Positions 53,842 through 63,418 of a DNA stretch of 64,000 nt are shown here, piece after piece. Each line of letters starts with the position of its first letter. Position 1 is the first letter of the stretch. A program made the position numbers and the translations under genes. The notes below the pieces were generated by a model, which was not told the DNA's origin, did not search any database, and saw nothing but the letters and a program-made list of their open reading frames with translations. This DNA is from Leifsonia shinshuensis (GTDB taxonomy: Bacteria; Actinomycetota; Actinomycetes; Actinomycetales; Microbacteriaceae): contig NZ_JAVDVK010000001.1 in the NCBI RefSeq assembly GCF_031456835.1, positions 930,001 through 994,000 of the forward strand, written 5' to 3'.

Positions 53842-55935
53842 GTGGCAGCACTGCAGTGGGATCCCATTGACAACAAGGCAGTAGACACGGCTCGCGTCCT
53901 CGCGGCCGACGCGGTGGAGAAGGTGGGCAACGGGCATCCCGGCACCGCCATGAGCCTCGCCCCCGCGGCCTACCTGCTCTTCCAGAAGGTGATGCGCCGC
54001 GACCCGCGCGACCAGCACTGGCTCGGTCGCGACCGCTTCATCCTCTCGGCGGGCCACTCGTCCCTGACCCAGTACATCCAGCTCTATCTGGGCGGCTACG
54101 GCCTCGAGCTCGACGACCTCAAGAAGCTGCGCACGTGGGGCTCCCTCACCCCCGGCCACCCCGAGTACGGACACACCGACGGCGTGGAGATCACCACCGG
54201 ACCTCTCGGTCAGGGCATCTCCTCCGCCGTCGGTTTCGCTTATGCCCAGCGGTTCGAGCGCGGCCTGTTCGATCCGGACGCCGCCCCCGGCACCAGCCCG
54301 TTCGACCACCACGTCTACGTGATCGCGTCCGACGGCGACCTGGAGGAGGGCGTCAGCTCCGAGGCCTCGTCGCTCGCCGGCCACCAGGAGCTCGGCAACC
54401 TGATCGCGATCTACGACAGCAACCAGATCTCGATCGAGGACGACACCGACATCGCCTTCACGGAGGACGTCAAGGCTCGCTACGAGGCGTACCACTGGGA
54501 CGTGCAGGTCGTCGACTGGAAGAAGACCGGCGTCTACCAGGAGGACGTCGAGGAGCTCTACCAGGCGATCGAGAACGCGAAGGCCGTCACCGACAAGCCG
54601 TCGCTGATCATCCTCAAGACGATCATCGGCTGGCCGTCCCCCAAGAAGCAGAACACCGGCAAGATCCACGGCTCCGCCCTGGGCGCCGACGAGCTGCGCG
54701 CCGTCAAGGAGGTGCTCGGCTTCGACCCCGAGCAGACCTTCGAGGTGGCCGACGAGGTCATCGAGCACACGCGCAAGGCGATCCAGCGCGGCGCCGAGGA
54801 GCGCGCCGAATGGCAGAAGGGCTTCGACGCCTGGGCCGAGACGAACCCCGAGCGCAAGCAGCTGCTCGACCGCCTGCTCAGCGGCGCCGCCCCGGAGGAG
54901 CTGGAGAGCGCGCTGCCCGTGTTCGAGCCGGGCAAGGACGTCTCCACCCGCGCCGCGAGCGGCAAGGTGCTCAACGCGATCGCCCCGGTCATGCCGGAGC
55001 TGTGGGGCGGCTCGGCCGACCTCGCGGAGTCGAACAACACGACCATCGAGAGCGCCGCGTCCTTCGTCCCGTCGGACCGCTCCACCCACGAGTGGACCGG
55101 CAACCCGTACGGGCGCGTGCTGCACTTCGGCATCCGCGAGCACGCCATGGCGGCCATCCTGAACGGCATCGTGCTGCACGGCCCGACGCGTCCGTTCGGC
55201 GGCACGTTCCTGATCTTCAGCGACTACCAGCGGCCGTCCCTCCGCCTGTCCGCGCTGATGAACATCCCGTCGATCTTCGTCTGGACGCACGACTCCGTGG
55301 CGCTCGGCGAGGACGGCCCCACCCACCAGCCGATCGAGCAGCTCTCGACGCTCCGCGCCATCCCCAACTTCACGGTGGTCCGCCCCGGCGACGCCAACGA
55401 GGTCGCCTGGGCATGGAAGACCATCCTGGAGCGTCGCAACGGCCCGGCCGGCATCGCGCTGACCCGCCAGAACATCCCGGTGTTCGAGCGCGGCGAGGGC
55501 GACGCCGAGGGCGACACCCTGGCCTCGGCCAAGAACGTCGCCAAGGGCGCGTACATCCTGGCGGAGGCGCCGGGCGGCACGCCGGACGTGATCTTCATCG
55601 CCACCGGCTCCGAGGTGCAGATCGCCCTCGAGGCCCGCGAGGAGCTGCGCGGAGAGGGCATCAACGCCCGCGTCGTCTCGGCCCCGAGCCTCGAGTGGTT
55701 CGCCGAGCAGCCCGCCGAGTACCAGGAGAAGGTGCTCCCCGCCGCGGTCAAGGCCCGCGTCTCCATCGAGGCCGGCCTGGCCCTCGCCTGGGACAAGATC
55801 GTCGGCGACCACGGACGCAGCGTCTCGATCGAGCACTTCGGTGCGTCGGCCGACTACAAGACGCTGTTCCGCGAGTTCGGCATGACCACCGAGCACGCCG
55901 TGTCCGCCGCGAAGGAATCGCTCGCGTCGCTCTGA
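53842..55935 (+). CDS. tkt: Transketolase
   Basis: A 697-residue thiamine-diphosphate enzyme moving two-carbon units in the pentose-phosphate pathway. Signatures: [42 protein letters not shown], the TPP motif [32 protein letters not shown] (GDG-x-NN-like), and [15 protein letters not shown] plus [18 protein letters not shown] in the pyrimidine domain. GTG at 53842 starts [25 protein letters not shown] lies 12 nt upstream. First gene of tkt-tal-pgi-zwf-opcA-pgl. Confidence 0.96.
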   Translation: MAALQWDPIDNKAVDTARVLAADAVEKVGNGHPGTAMSLAPAAYLLFQKVMRRDPRDQHWLGRDRFILSAGHSSLTQYIQLYLGGYGLELDDLKKLRTWGSLTPGHPEYGHTDGVEITTGPLGQGISSAVGFAYAQRFERGLFDPDAAPGTSPFDHHVYVIASDGDLEEGVSSEASSLAGHQELGNLIAIYDSNQISIEDDTDIAFTEDVKARYEAYHWDVQVVDWKKTGVYQEDVEELYQAIENAKAVTDKPSLIILKTIIGWPSPKKQNTGKIHGSALGADELRAVKEVLGFDPEQTFEVADEVIEHTRKAIQRGAEERAEWQKGFDAWAETNPERKQLLDRLLSGAAPEELESALPVFEPGKDVSTRAASGKVLNAIAPVMPELWGGSADLAESNNTTIESAASFVPSDRSTHEWTGNPYGRVLHFGIREHAMAAILNGIVLHGPTRPFGGTFLIFSDYQRPSLRLSALMNIPSIFVWTHDSVALGEDGPTHQPIEQLSTLRAIPNFTVVRPGDANEVAWAWKTILERRNGPAGIALTRQNIPVFERGEGDAEGDTLASAKNVAKGAYILAEAPGGTPDVIFIATGSEVQIALEAREELRGEGINARVVSAPSLEWFAEQPAEYQEKVLPAAVKARVSIEAGLALAWDKIVGDHGRSVSIEHFGASADYKTLFREFGMTTEHAVSAAKESLASL

Positions 55936-55964
55936 GCGCGGGCAGAAGAGAAGAGAAGAAGAAG

Positions 55965-57095
55965 ATGACCGACACCACCTCCACCACCCAGTCCCCCACG
56001 GCGGCCCTGTCCGCCGCGGGCGTCAGCATCTGGCTGGACGACCTGTCGCGCGAGCGCATCAACAGCGGCGGCCTGCAGAAGCTGATCGCCGAGAAGAACG
56101 TGGTCGGCGTGACCACCAACCCGACGATCTTCGCCGCCGCCCTCTCCAAGGGCGAGTCCTACGACGAGCAGGTCCGCCAGCTGGCGGCCGCCGGCGTGGA
56201 CGTCGACGACGCGATCTTCGAGATCACCACCGACGACGTCGCGAACGCCAGCGACATCTTCCACGAGGTCTTCGAGCGCTCCAACGGCGTCGACGGCCGC
56301 GTGTCGATCGAGGTCGCCCCGGGGCTCGCGCACGACACCCAGGCGACCATCGCCGCCGCCAAGAAGCTCTCGGACAAGATCCAGAAGCAGAACGTGATGA
56401 TCAAGATCCCGGCAACGGTCGAGGGCCTCGAGGCCATCACCGAGACCATCGCCGCGGGCATCAGCGTCAACGTGACCCTGATCTTCAGCCTGGAGCGCTA
56501 CCGCGAGGTCATCAACGCCTACCTCACGGGTCTCGAGAAGGCCCAGGAGGCGGGCATCGACCTGTCCGGCATCCACTCGGTCGCCTCGTTCTTCGTCTCG
56601 CGCGTCGACACCGAGGTGGACAAGCGCCTCACCGCGATCGGCACCGACGAGGCCGAGGGCCTCAAGAGCAAGGCCGGCATCGCCAACGCGCGCCTCGCCT
56701 ACGAGGTGTACGAGAAGGAGTTCGCCACCGAGCGCGCCAAGCGCCTGGTCGAGGCCGGCGCCAACGAGCAGCGCCCGCTGTGGGCCTCCACCGGCGTCAA
56801 GGACCCGAGCCTCCCCGACACGCTGTACGTCGAGGCGCTCGTCGCCCCGAACGTCGTCAACACGATGCCGGAGAAGACGCTCGACGCCACCTTCGACCAC
56901 GGCAACATCACCGGCGACACCGTCACCGGCACCTACGCCGAGTCGAACGACGTGCTCAACAAGCTCGCCGATCTCGGCATCAGCTACGACGACGTCACCG
57001 AGACGCTCGAGCGCGAGGGTGTCGAGAAGTTCGTCGTCTCGTGGGGCGAGCTCGTCGAGACCGTGAAGAACGCCCTCGAGGGAGCGGCCAAGTGA
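55965..57095 (+). CDS. tal: Transaldolase
   Basis: A 376-residue class I aldolase-fold enzyme. [18 protein letters not shown] is the N-terminal signature, [16 protein letters not shown] contains the Schiff-base lysine, and [27 protein letters not shown] follows. This long actinobacterial form differs from the 220-residue MipB type. It starts 29 nt after tkt; its stop overlaps the pgi start by 4 nt (GTGA). Confidence 0.95.
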   Translation: MTDTTSTTQSPTAALSAAGVSIWLDDLSRERINSGGLQKLIAEKNVVGVTTNPTIFAAALSKGESYDEQVRQLAAAGVDVDDAIFEITTDDVANASDIFHEVFERSNGVDGRVSIEVAPGLAHDTQATIAAAKKLSDKIQKQNVMIKIPATVEGLEAITETIAAGISVNVTLIFSLERYREVINAYLTGLEKAQEAGIDLSGIHSVASFFVSRVDTEVDKRLTAIGTDEAEGLKSKAGIANARLAYEVYEKEFATERAKRLVEAGANEQRPLWASTGVKDPSLPDTLYVEALVAPNVVNTMPEKTLDATFDHGNITGDTVTGTYAESNDVLNKLADLGISYDDVTETLEREGVEKFVVSWGELVETVKNALEGAAK

Positions 57096-58702
57096 CGTTC
57101 CGCATCCACGTCACCGGTGCGGCGGCCGAGGCCGTCCGCACCGTGGTGCCGCAGCTCGTCGCCGACAAGGTGGCGTCCGGCATCACCGCCCAGGACCCGG
57201 CCCTCTGGGGCCCGGCCGCCGAGCCCGAGGCGAGCAAGCGCCTCGGCTGGACCGAGGCGGTCTCCATCTCGCGCCCGCTGGTGCCGGAGATCGTCGCGCT
57301 GCGCGACGAGCTGCACGCGAAAGGCGTGAACCACATCGTCCTCGGCGGCATGGGCGGCTCCTCGCTCGCGCCGGAGGTCATCACCCGGACGGCCGAGGCC
57401 GAGCTCACCGTGCTCGACTCGACCGACCCGGGCCAGGTGCTCTCGGCGCTGCGCGACCGGCTGGAGGCCACCGCGGTCGTCATCTCGTCCAAGTCGGGCT
57501 CCACCCTCGAGACGGACAGCCAGAAGCGCGTCTACGAGAAGTGGTTCCAGGATGCGGGCATCGACCCGCGCGAGCGCATCGTCGTCGTCACCGACCCCGG
57601 TTCCCCGCTCGACCAGTCCGCCCGTGAGGCCGGCTACCGCGTGTTCAACGCCGACCCGAACGTCGGCGGCCGCTACTCGGCGCTGACCGCGTTCGGCCTG
57701 GTGCCGTCCGGTCTCGCCGGCGTGGACATCCAGGAGCTGCTCGACGAGGCCGACGCCACGTCCATCGAGCTCGCCGTCGACAACGAGCAGAACCCGGGCC
57801 TCGTGCTGGGCGCCGCGATCGCCGGCACCAGCCCGCTCAAGGACAAGCTGGGCATCGTCGCGGACGGCACCCACATCGTGGGGTTCGCCGACTGGGCCGA
57901 GCAGCTGATCGCCGAGTCCACCGGCAAGGAGGGCACCGGCCTGCTGCCGGTCGTGCTCGACAAGCTCGCCCCCGAGCTCGAGTCGAAGCCGGCCGACCTG
58001 CAGATCGTCCGCCTCGTCGCGAACGCGGAGGCGCACCACCTGTTCCCGGCCGACCGCCACGAGGGCGAGATCCTCGTCTCGGGCAGCCTGGGCGCGCAGC
58101 TCCTCGTGTGGGAGTACGCGGTGGCCGTCGCCGGACGCCTGCTCGGCATCAACCCGTTCGACCAGCCGGACGTGGAGGCCGCCAAGGTGGCCGCCCGCTC
58201 GCTGCTCGACAACCGGCCGGAGCCCGTCTCCCCCGCGTTCACCGCCGGCGGCATCGAGGTCCGCACCACCGGGTCCTTCCTCGGCGACGCGAGCACCCTC
58301 GACGCCGCCGTGGACGCGCTGCTCGCGCAGCTCGGACCGGACGGCTACGTCGCGGTGCAGGCCTACGTCGACCGTCTCGCACTCCCCCAGCTCGCGGGCA
58401 TCCGCGACCTGCTGGCGGCGAAGGCGGGACGCCCCGTCACGTTCGGCTGGGGCCCGCGCTTCCTGCACTCCACGGGTCAGTTCCACAAGGGCGGACCGGC
58501 GGTCGGCGTGTTCCTGCAGATCACGGCGACGCCGTCCGAGGACCTCGAGATCCCGGGCCGTCCCTTCACCTTCGGGCAGCTCATCCAGGCTCAGGCCGCC
58601 GGCGACGCGAGCGTCCTCGGCGAGCACGGGCGCCCGGTGCTGACTCTGACGCTCACGAACCCCGAGGCGGATGTCGTCTCGCTGTTCGAGGCCGTCAACT
58701 GA
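57092..58702 (+). CDS. pgi: Glucose-6-phosphate isomerase
   Basis: A 536-residue isomerase of glucose-6-phosphate and fructose-6-phosphate. The two SIS-like phosphosugar sites are [16 protein letters not shown] and [46 protein letters not shown] holds the C-terminal conserved His/Lys region. GTG at 57092 overlaps tal. It sits between tal and zwf, tying glycolytic flux to the oxidative branch encoded downstream. Confidence 0.93.
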   Translation: MTFRIHVTGAAAEAVRTVVPQLVADKVASGITAQDPALWGPAAEPEASKRLGWTEAVSISRPLVPEIVALRDELHAKGVNHIVLGGMGGSSLAPEVITRTAEAELTVLDSTDPGQVLSALRDRLEATAVVISSKSGSTLETDSQKRVYEKWFQDAGIDPRERIVVVTDPGSPLDQSAREAGYRVFNADPNVGGRYSALTAFGLVPSGLAGVDIQELLDEADATSIELAVDNEQNPGLVLGAAIAGTSPLKDKLGIVADGTHIVGFADWAEQLIAESTGKEGTGLLPVVLDKLAPELESKPADLQIVRLVANAEAHHLFPADRHEGEILVSGSLGAQLLVWEYAVAVAGRLLGINPFDQPDVEAAKVAARSLLDNRPEPVSPAFTAGGIEVRTTGSFLGDASTLDAAVDALLAQLGPDGYVAVQAYVDRLALPQLAGIRDLLAAKAGRPVTFGWGPRFLHSTGQFHKGGPAVGVFLQITATPSEDLEIPGRPFTFGQLIQAQAAGDASVLGEHGRPVLTLTLTNPEADVVSLFEAVN

Positions 58703-58726
58703 GCCATCGATAAAGGAGACCAACAC

Positions 58727-60268
58727 TTGTCACCGGTGGAGATCACCCCGGAGTTCAACCCGCTGCGGTTGCCCTCCGACCGCCGCCTCAACCGCATCGC
58801 GGGGCCCAGCAGCCTCATCATCTTCGGCGTGACGGGCGACCTGTCCCGCAAGAAGCTGATGCCCGCGGTGTACGACCTCGCGAACCGCGGCCTGCTGCCG
58901 CCCGGGTTCTCCCTCGTCGGCTTCGCCCGGCGCGACTGGGAGGACCAGGACTTCGAGAAGGTCGTCTACGACGCGGTCAAGCAGTACGCACGCACGCCGT
59001 TCGACGACGACGTGTGGCAGCAGCTGGCGCAGGGCATCCGGTTCGTCCCGGGAGAGTTCGACGACGACGAGGCGTTCCAGCGCCTCAAGGAGACCGTCGA
59101 GCAGCTGGACGTGGAGCGCGGCACCATGGGCAACCACGCGTTCTACCTGTCCATCCCGCCGAAGGCCTTCCCGATCGTCACCGAGCAGCTGAAGCGCTCG
59201 GGGCTCGCCGACCAGTCCGGAGAGGGCTGGCGGCGGGTCGTGATCGAGAAGCCGTTCGGGCACGACCTGCAGTCGGCGCGCGAGCTGAACGCGGTCGTCG
59301 AGACGGTGTTCCCGCCGGACTCGGTGTTCCGCATCGACCACTACCTCGGCAAGGAGACGGTCCAGAACATCCTGGCGCTGCGCTTCGCGAACGAGCTGTA
59401 CGAGCCGATCTGGAACGCCAACTACGTCGACCACGTGCAGATCACCATGGCCGAGGACATCGGCGTGGGCGGCCGGGCCGGGTACTACGACGGCATCGGT
59501 GCGGCGCGCGACGTCATCCAGAACCACCTCCTGCAGCTCCTCGCGCTCACCGCGATGGAGGAGCCCATCTCGTTCAACGCCGCGGACCTTCGCGCCGAGA
59601 AGGAGAAGGTGCTCGCCGCCGTGCGGCTGCCGAAGGACCTGGCGACCTCGACCGCCCGCGGCCAGTACGGCAGCGGCTGGCAGGGCGGCGAGAAGGTCGT
59701 CGGCTTCCTGGAGGAGGACGGGATGAACCCCCACTCCACCACGGAGACCTACGCGGCCATCAAGCTGGAGATCGGGACCCGCCGCTGGGCCGGCGTGCCG
59801 TTCTACCTGCGTGCGGGCAAGCGCCTGGGCCGTCGCGTCACCGAGATCGCGGTCGTGTTCAAGCGCGCCCCGCAGCAGCTCTTCGCGGAGTCGCAGACCA
59901 GCGCGCTCGGCCAGAACGCGCTCGTCATCCGCGTGCAGCCCGACGAGGGTGTGACCATCCGCTTCGGCTCGAAGGTCCCCGGCGCCGGCATGCAGGTGCG
60001 CGACGTCAGCATGGACTTCGGCTACGGCCACGCCTTCACCGAGGCCAGCCCCGAGGCGTACGAGCGGCTCATCCTGGATGTGCTGCTCGGCGACCCGCCG
60101 CTGTTCCCCCGGCACGAGGAGGTCGAGCTGTCCTGGAAGATCCTCGACCCGATCGAGGACTTCTGGGCCACGCAGGGCCAGCCCGAGCAGTACCGCCCCG
60201 GAACCTGGGGCCCGAAGTCGGCCGACGAGCTCCTCGCCCGTGACGGCCGCGTTTGGAGGCGTCCATGA
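58727..60268 (+). CDS. zwf: Glucose-6-phosphate 1-dehydrogenase, TTG start
   Basis: A 513-residue NADP-dependent dehydrogenase of the oxidative pentose-phosphate branch. The NADP loop is IFGVTGDLSRKKLMPAVYDLANRGLLPPG and the active site RIDHYLGKETVQNILALRFAN. EKPFGHDLQSARELNA is also typical. The start is TTG at 58727, with AAAGGAG placed 9 nt upstream; GTG at 58736 would leave the SD 17 nt away. Its stop overlaps opcA by 4 nt (ATGA). Confidence 0.96.
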   Translation: MSPVEITPEFNPLRLPSDRRLNRIAGPSSLIIFGVTGDLSRKKLMPAVYDLANRGLLPPGFSLVGFARRDWEDQDFEKVVYDAVKQYARTPFDDDVWQQLAQGIRFVPGEFDDDEAFQRLKETVEQLDVERGTMGNHAFYLSIPPKAFPIVTEQLKRSGLADQSGEGWRRVVIEKPFGHDLQSARELNAVVETVFPPDSVFRIDHYLGKETVQNILALRFANELYEPIWNANYVDHVQITMAEDIGVGGRAGYYDGIGAARDVIQNHLLQLLALTAMEEPISFNAADLRAEKEKVLAAVRLPKDLATSTARGQYGSGWQGGEKVVGFLEEDGMNPHSTTETYAAIKLEIGTRRWAGVPFYLRAGKRLGRRVTEIAVVFKRAPQQLFAESQTSALGQNALVIRVQPDEGVTIRFGSKVPGAGMQVRDVSMDFGYGHAFTEASPEAYERLILDVLLGDPPLFPRHEEVELSWKILDPIEDFWATQGQPEQYRPGTWGPKSADELLARDGRVWRRP

Positions 60269-61230
60269 TCGTCGATCTTCCCGCGACGAGCGTCAGCAAC
60301 ATCTCGAAGGCGCTGGTCAAGATCCGTGAGGAGGGCGGCGCCGTCGCCCTCGGGCGCGTGCTGACCCTGATCATCGCCACCCACCTCGGGCAGGAGGAGG
60401 AGGCCATCGAGGCCGCCAACGACGCCTCCCGCGAGCACCCGATGCGCGTCATCGTGGTGTCGACCGAGGAGCACCGCGACCACAAGGCGAGCGACGCGCG
60501 CCTCGACGCGCAGATCCGCGTCGGCGGAGACGCGGGCGCCAGCGAGGTCATCGTGCTGCGCGCCTACGGCGAGACGGCGAGCGACGAGGAGGGGCTGGTC
60601 ACCGGCCTGCTGCTCCCCGACGCGCCCGTCGTGGTCTGGTGGCCCGGCATCGCGCCGGAGAAGGCCTCCACCTCGCCGCTCGGCCGCATCGCGACCCGGC
60701 GGATCACCGACGCGTCGGCGCAGCCGAACCCGCAGGAGTTCCTGTTCCACCTCGGCGAGACCTACGCCCCGGGCGACACGGACTTCGCGTGGACCCGGCT
60801 CACGCTGTGGCGCGCCCAGCTCGCCGCGGTGCTCGACCAGCCGCCGTACGAGCCCATTACGGGCGTGGATGTGGCCGGCGCGGCCGACTCCCCGTCGACC
60901 CTCCTGCTCGCCGCGTGGCTGCGCCTGCAGCTGCAGGTGCCGGTGCAGTACGACCTCGCGTCGCGCGCGATCGGCTCCGGCGGCATCCACGGCGTCAAGA
61001 TGGAGCGCGCCAGCGGCGTCATCGAGCTGGAACGCGAGATCCCGAACGTCGCCCGCCTGTCGCAGCCGGGCCAGCCGTCGCACGACCTCTCCCTGCCACG
61101 CCGCAGTCTGCGTGACTGCCTGGCTGAGGAACTGCGTAGGCTGGACCCGGACGACCTCTACGGCGAGGTGATCACGAAGGGTCTCGCACTGCTGGAGACC
61201 TCCGACGAAGGAGCAGGCGCCAGGGCATGA
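60265..61230 (+). CDS. opcA: Glucose-6-phosphate dehydrogenase assembly protein OpcA
   Basis: A 321-residue partner that promotes oligomerisation and activity of Zwf in actinobacteria and cyanobacteria. Signatures: RVLTLIIATHLGQEEEAIEAANDASREHPMRVIVV, LPDAPVVVWWPG, and LLAAWLRLQLQVPV. ATG at 60265 has GGAGG 6 nt upstream; the upstream TTG at 60253 is rejected. It overlaps zwf and pgl by 4 nt each. Confidence 0.95.
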   Translation: MIVDLPATSVSNISKALVKIREEGGAVALGRVLTLIIATHLGQEEEAIEAANDASREHPMRVIVVSTEEHRDHKASDARLDAQIRVGGDAGASEVIVLRAYGETASDEEGLVTGLLLPDAPVVVWWPGIAPEKASTSPLGRIATRRITDASAQPNPQEFLFHLGETYAPGDTDFAWTRLTLWRAQLAAVLDQPPYEPITGVDVAGAADSPSTLLLAAWLRLQLQVPVQYDLASRAIGSGGIHGVKMERASGVIELEREIPNVARLSQPGQPSHDLSLPRRSLRDCLAEELRRLDPDDLYGEVITKGLALLETSDEGAGARA

Positions 61231-61997
61231 CGAACGAACGGCGGGTGCTCGTCCACCCGGACAAGGAGGCGCTGACCGCATCGGTGGCCGCGCGTTTCCT
61301 CACCAAGACGATCGACATCCTCGACGACCTCGGCCGCGCGAACATCGCGCTGACCGGCGGCACGATGGGCATCGCGGTGCTGGAGGCGGTCAACGCCTCC
61401 CCCGCCCGCGACACCATCGACTGGTCGAAGGTGCACTTCTGGTGGGGTGACGAGCGGTTCGTGCCGCGGGACAGCCCCGACCGGAACGAGCGCCAGGCCC
61501 GCGAGGCCCTGCTGGACCACATCGCGGTGCCGCCGGAGAACGTGCACCCCTTCCCGTCGTCGGACGAGATCCCGGACATCGACGAGGCCGCCCGCGTGTA
61601 CGCGGCCGAGCTCGAGGCGTTCGGAGCCGAGGGCTGGCCGGTGCCGAAGTTCGACATCACGTTCCTCGGCGTCGGCCCGGACGGCCACATCGCGTCGCTG
61701 TTCCCGGACCGCGCGGGCATCCGCGAGGAGAAGCTGTCGGTGATCGCCGAGCGCAACTCGCCGAAGCCTCCGCCCGAGCGGCTCAGCCTCACCCGCCCGG
61801 TGATCAACTCCTCCGACCGCATCTGGCTCGTGCTGGCGGGCAGCGACAAGGCGAGCGCCCTCGGCCTCGCCCTCGCCGGCGCCAGCTACACCGAGGTGCC
61901 GGTCGCGGGCGCCAAGGGCCGCAAGCGCACCGTGTTCTTCGTGGACAAGGAAGCGGCGGTCGACGTGCCCGAGAACCTCATCGCGCCGAGCTACTGA
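61227..61997 (+). CDS. pgl: 6-Phosphogluconolactonase
   Basis: A 256-residue DevB-type lactonase that hydrolyses 6-phosphogluconolactone from Zwf. NIALTGGTMGIAVLEAV, VHFWWGDERFVPRDSPDRNERQAREALL and FLGVGPDGHIASLFPD are the family signatures. Last gene of the operon; the inverted repeat at 62018 follows. 6-Phosphogluconate dehydrogenase is not in the window. Confidence 0.95.
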   Translation: MTNERRVLVHPDKEALTASVAARFLTKTIDILDDLGRANIALTGGTMGIAVLEAVNASPARDTIDWSKVHFWWGDERFVPRDSPDRNERQAREALLDHIAVPPENVHPFPSSDEIPDIDEAARVYAAELEAFGAEGWPVPKFDITFLGVGPDGHIASLFPDRAGIREEKLSVIAERNSPKPPPERLSLTRPVINSSDRIWLVLAGSDKASALGLALAGASYTEVPVAGAKGRKRTVFFVDKEAAVDVPENLIAPSY

Positions 61998-62017
61998 CCC
62001 CGTCCCCTGTGGGGACT

Positions 62018-62083
62018 GACTGCGGTCGTTCGTCACGTCTGCGCCTGCGCGCCGCGCAGCAGACGTGACGGGCGGCCGCAGTC
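62018..62083. repeat. Interrupted inverted repeat downstream of pgl
   Basis: Outer arms GACTGCGG/CCGCAGTC (62018-62025, 62076-62083) and inner arms CGTCACGTCTGC/GCAGACGTGACG (62031-62042, 62059-62070) are separated by 5 nt bulges on both sides, with a 16 nt loop. It lies between convergent pgl and the 62100 gene, so it may terminate both. No T-run. Confidence 0.8.
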
Positions 62084-62099
62084 GCGTATCCGGGGTTGG

Positions 62100-62537
62100 T
62101 CAGTCGGCGCTGAGGGAGCGCAGGCGGTCTCGCAGGAGCGCGAGCCGCGCGCAGGGCGCGCCGGTCAGCGGTCCGCGGCTGCGGATGGTGCGGCGGTCGT
62201 GGCCGGCCGAGGCGATGCGCCGGTCGAACGCGTGCGTCAGCAGGTGCAGGTAGAACGCACAGAGCCGGGCCGCCTCGTCCCGGAGCTCGGCCTCCCTGCC
62301 GTCGAGCTCGAGGTCGTCCGCCCAGCGCTGCAGATCGGCGAACGCGACGCGCAGCCGTAGGGCGAGCCGCGCATCCGCCGCCGTCGTCACGTCGATGTCG
62401 TCGCATCGGGCGAGGAGCACGTCGGCCCTCTCGGCGGCTGTGACGGCCTCCTCCAGCAGCGCCAGCAGGCTCAGCCGGCCGACCTCGTGGCCGAGGGCGC
62501 GCGGCGTGTCCGCCCGGTCGTCCCGTGCTCCGCGCAT
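62100..62537 (-). CDS. Hypothetical helical protein
   Basis: A 145-residue protein I do not recognise. It is Ala/Leu/Arg/Asp-rich and predicted helical throughout (LLALLEEAVTAAERADVLLARCDDID; LALRLRVAFADLQRWADDLELDGREAELRDEAARLCAFYLHLLTHAFDRRI). No signal peptide or membrane segment. ATG at 62537 with GGAGG nearby (CAGGAGGTGGGGG). It lies alone between the inverted repeat at 62018 and the palindrome at 62585. It resembles spectrin- or DUF-like helical bundles in shape only. Confidence 0.6.
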   Translation of the reverse strand: MRGARDDRADTPRALGHEVGRLSLLALLEEAVTAAERADVLLARCDDIDVTTAADARLALRLRVAFADLQRWADDLELDGREAELRDEAARLCAFYLHLLTHAFDRRIASAGHDRRTIRSRGPLTGAPCARLALLRDRLRSLSAD

Positions 62538-62584
62538 CCCCCACCTCCTGCTTGACTCGCAGTGTAGCCGCCCCCGCGCTCGGA

Positions 62585-62639
62585 GATTTGTGCCAAATCG
62601 TGGTTATGGCGGCGCGATAACCACGATTTGGCACAAATC
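62585..62639. repeat. Nested long palindrome (copy 2) upstream of the 62100 gene
   Basis: Arms 62585-62607 and 62617-62639 are perfect 23 nt reverse complements around a 9 nt GC loop. They match the arms at 24104-24164 across their full length; only the loop and the outermost left bases differ. The right arm continues GTG as in copy 1. Here it lies between the rbpA terminator and the start of the 62100 gene, not between convergent genes. Confidence 0.9.
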
Positions 62640-62665
62640 GTGCAGACGGGGGCGGGGGCAACGAC

Positions 62666-62697
62666 GAAGGCCGCCCACCTCGCGGTGGACGGCCTTC
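62666..62697 (-). terminator. Hairpin downstream of rbpA
   Basis: GAAGGCCG-CCCACC-TCGC-GGTGG-ACGGCCTTC forms a near-perfect stem with one bulge, 13 nt beyond the rbpA stop on the minus strand. It shares the GAAGGCC/GGCCTTC rim seen in the terminators at 10227, 37651 and 38169. Confidence 0.75.
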
Positions 62698-62709
62698 CGG
62701 CGCGAACGC

Positions 62710-63075
62710 TCAGTTGCTGGTGGGGCGACCCCGTCGGGCGCGCAGCTGGTTGAGGGCGTCTTCGAGCAGCTGCTCGGCCTCCTCCTCGCTGCGGCGCTCC
62801 TTCACGTACGCGAGGTGCGTCTTGTACGGCTCGGTCTTCGCCACCGACGGCGGGTTCTCCTTGTCGCGCCCGGCCGGCAGACCGGTCGACGGCGAGTCGA
62901 TGACGTCGGGGATCTCCTCTTCGGGCAGGTTCGCCGCGAAGTACCGGACGGTCTCGTTGCCGAGCGCATCCCAGTAGGACACGGCGATGCGGTCCGCGTG
63001 GAAACCGCGGTCCTGCTCGCCCATGGGACCCGCGCCGACGCGCGAGCCGCGGATTGCACTGCCTCCGGAAGCCAT
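62710..63075 (-). CDS. rbpA: RNA polymerase-binding protein RbpA
   Basis: A 121-residue actinobacterial RNA polymerase partner that binds the principal sigma factor and stabilises open complexes. The N-terminal signature is AIRGSRVGAGPMGEQDRGFHADRIAVSYWDALGNETVRYFAANLPEEEIP, and the C-terminal sigma-interaction part KTHLAYVKERRSEEEAEQLLEDALNQLRARRG. ATG at 63075 follows GAAGGAGAAC. Its position upstream of secG and tpiA is conserved. Confidence 0.95.
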   Translation of the reverse strand: MASGGSAIRGSRVGAGPMGEQDRGFHADRIAVSYWDALGNETVRYFAANLPEEEIPDVIDSPSTGLPAGRDKENPPSVAKTEPYKTHLAYVKERRSEEEAEQLLEDALNQLRARRGRPTSN

Positions 63076-63101
63076 GCTGTTCTCCTTCTACAGTGACGCG
63101 C

Positions 63102-63347
63102 TTACGCGCTGAACTTGGTGATCAGGCCCAGCACGACGATGCAGGTGATCCAGATGAGCCCGAGGATGACGGTGATCCTGTTGAGGTTGCGCTCGGCGAC
63201 GCCGGACGCACCGAGGTTGGACGTGACGCCGCCGCCGAACATGTCGGACAGACCGCCACCGCGACCCTTGTGCAGGAGGATGAGCAGCGTCAGCAGCAGG
63301 CTGGTGATGCCCAGCAGCACCTGCAGGACGACCTGGAGAATGAGCAC
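63102..63347 (-). CDS. secG: Preprotein translocase subunit SecG
   Basis: An 81-residue Sec translocase accessory with two membrane helices (residues 1-24, ILQVVLQVLLGITSLLLTLLILLH, and 57-78, RITVILGLIWITCIVVLGLIT). They are separated by the conserved GRGGGLSDMFGGG loop. GTG at 63347 has AAAGG 7 nt upstream. Downstream of tpiA by 71 nt, as in the actinobacterial gap-pgk-tpi-secG order. Confidence 0.93.
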   Translation of the reverse strand: MLILQVVLQVLLGITSLLLTLLILLHKGRGGGLSDMFGGGVTSNLGASGVAERNLNRITVILGLIWITCIVVLGLITKFSA

Positions 63348-63418
63348 GGGGAACCTTTCGGGAAGCGACCGGGCCGGGCCCGGGGAAAGCCAACGTTCAG
63401 TATAACCTGCGGCGCCAA

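Noticed and set aside
53821..55896. Long minus-strand open frame opposite transketolase
   Set aside because: Antisense shadow; the plus-strand protein has every transketolase motif.
60253..60265. TTG start for opcA at 60253
   Set aside because: ATG at 60265 has GGAGG at ideal spacing and the usual ATGA overlap with zwf.
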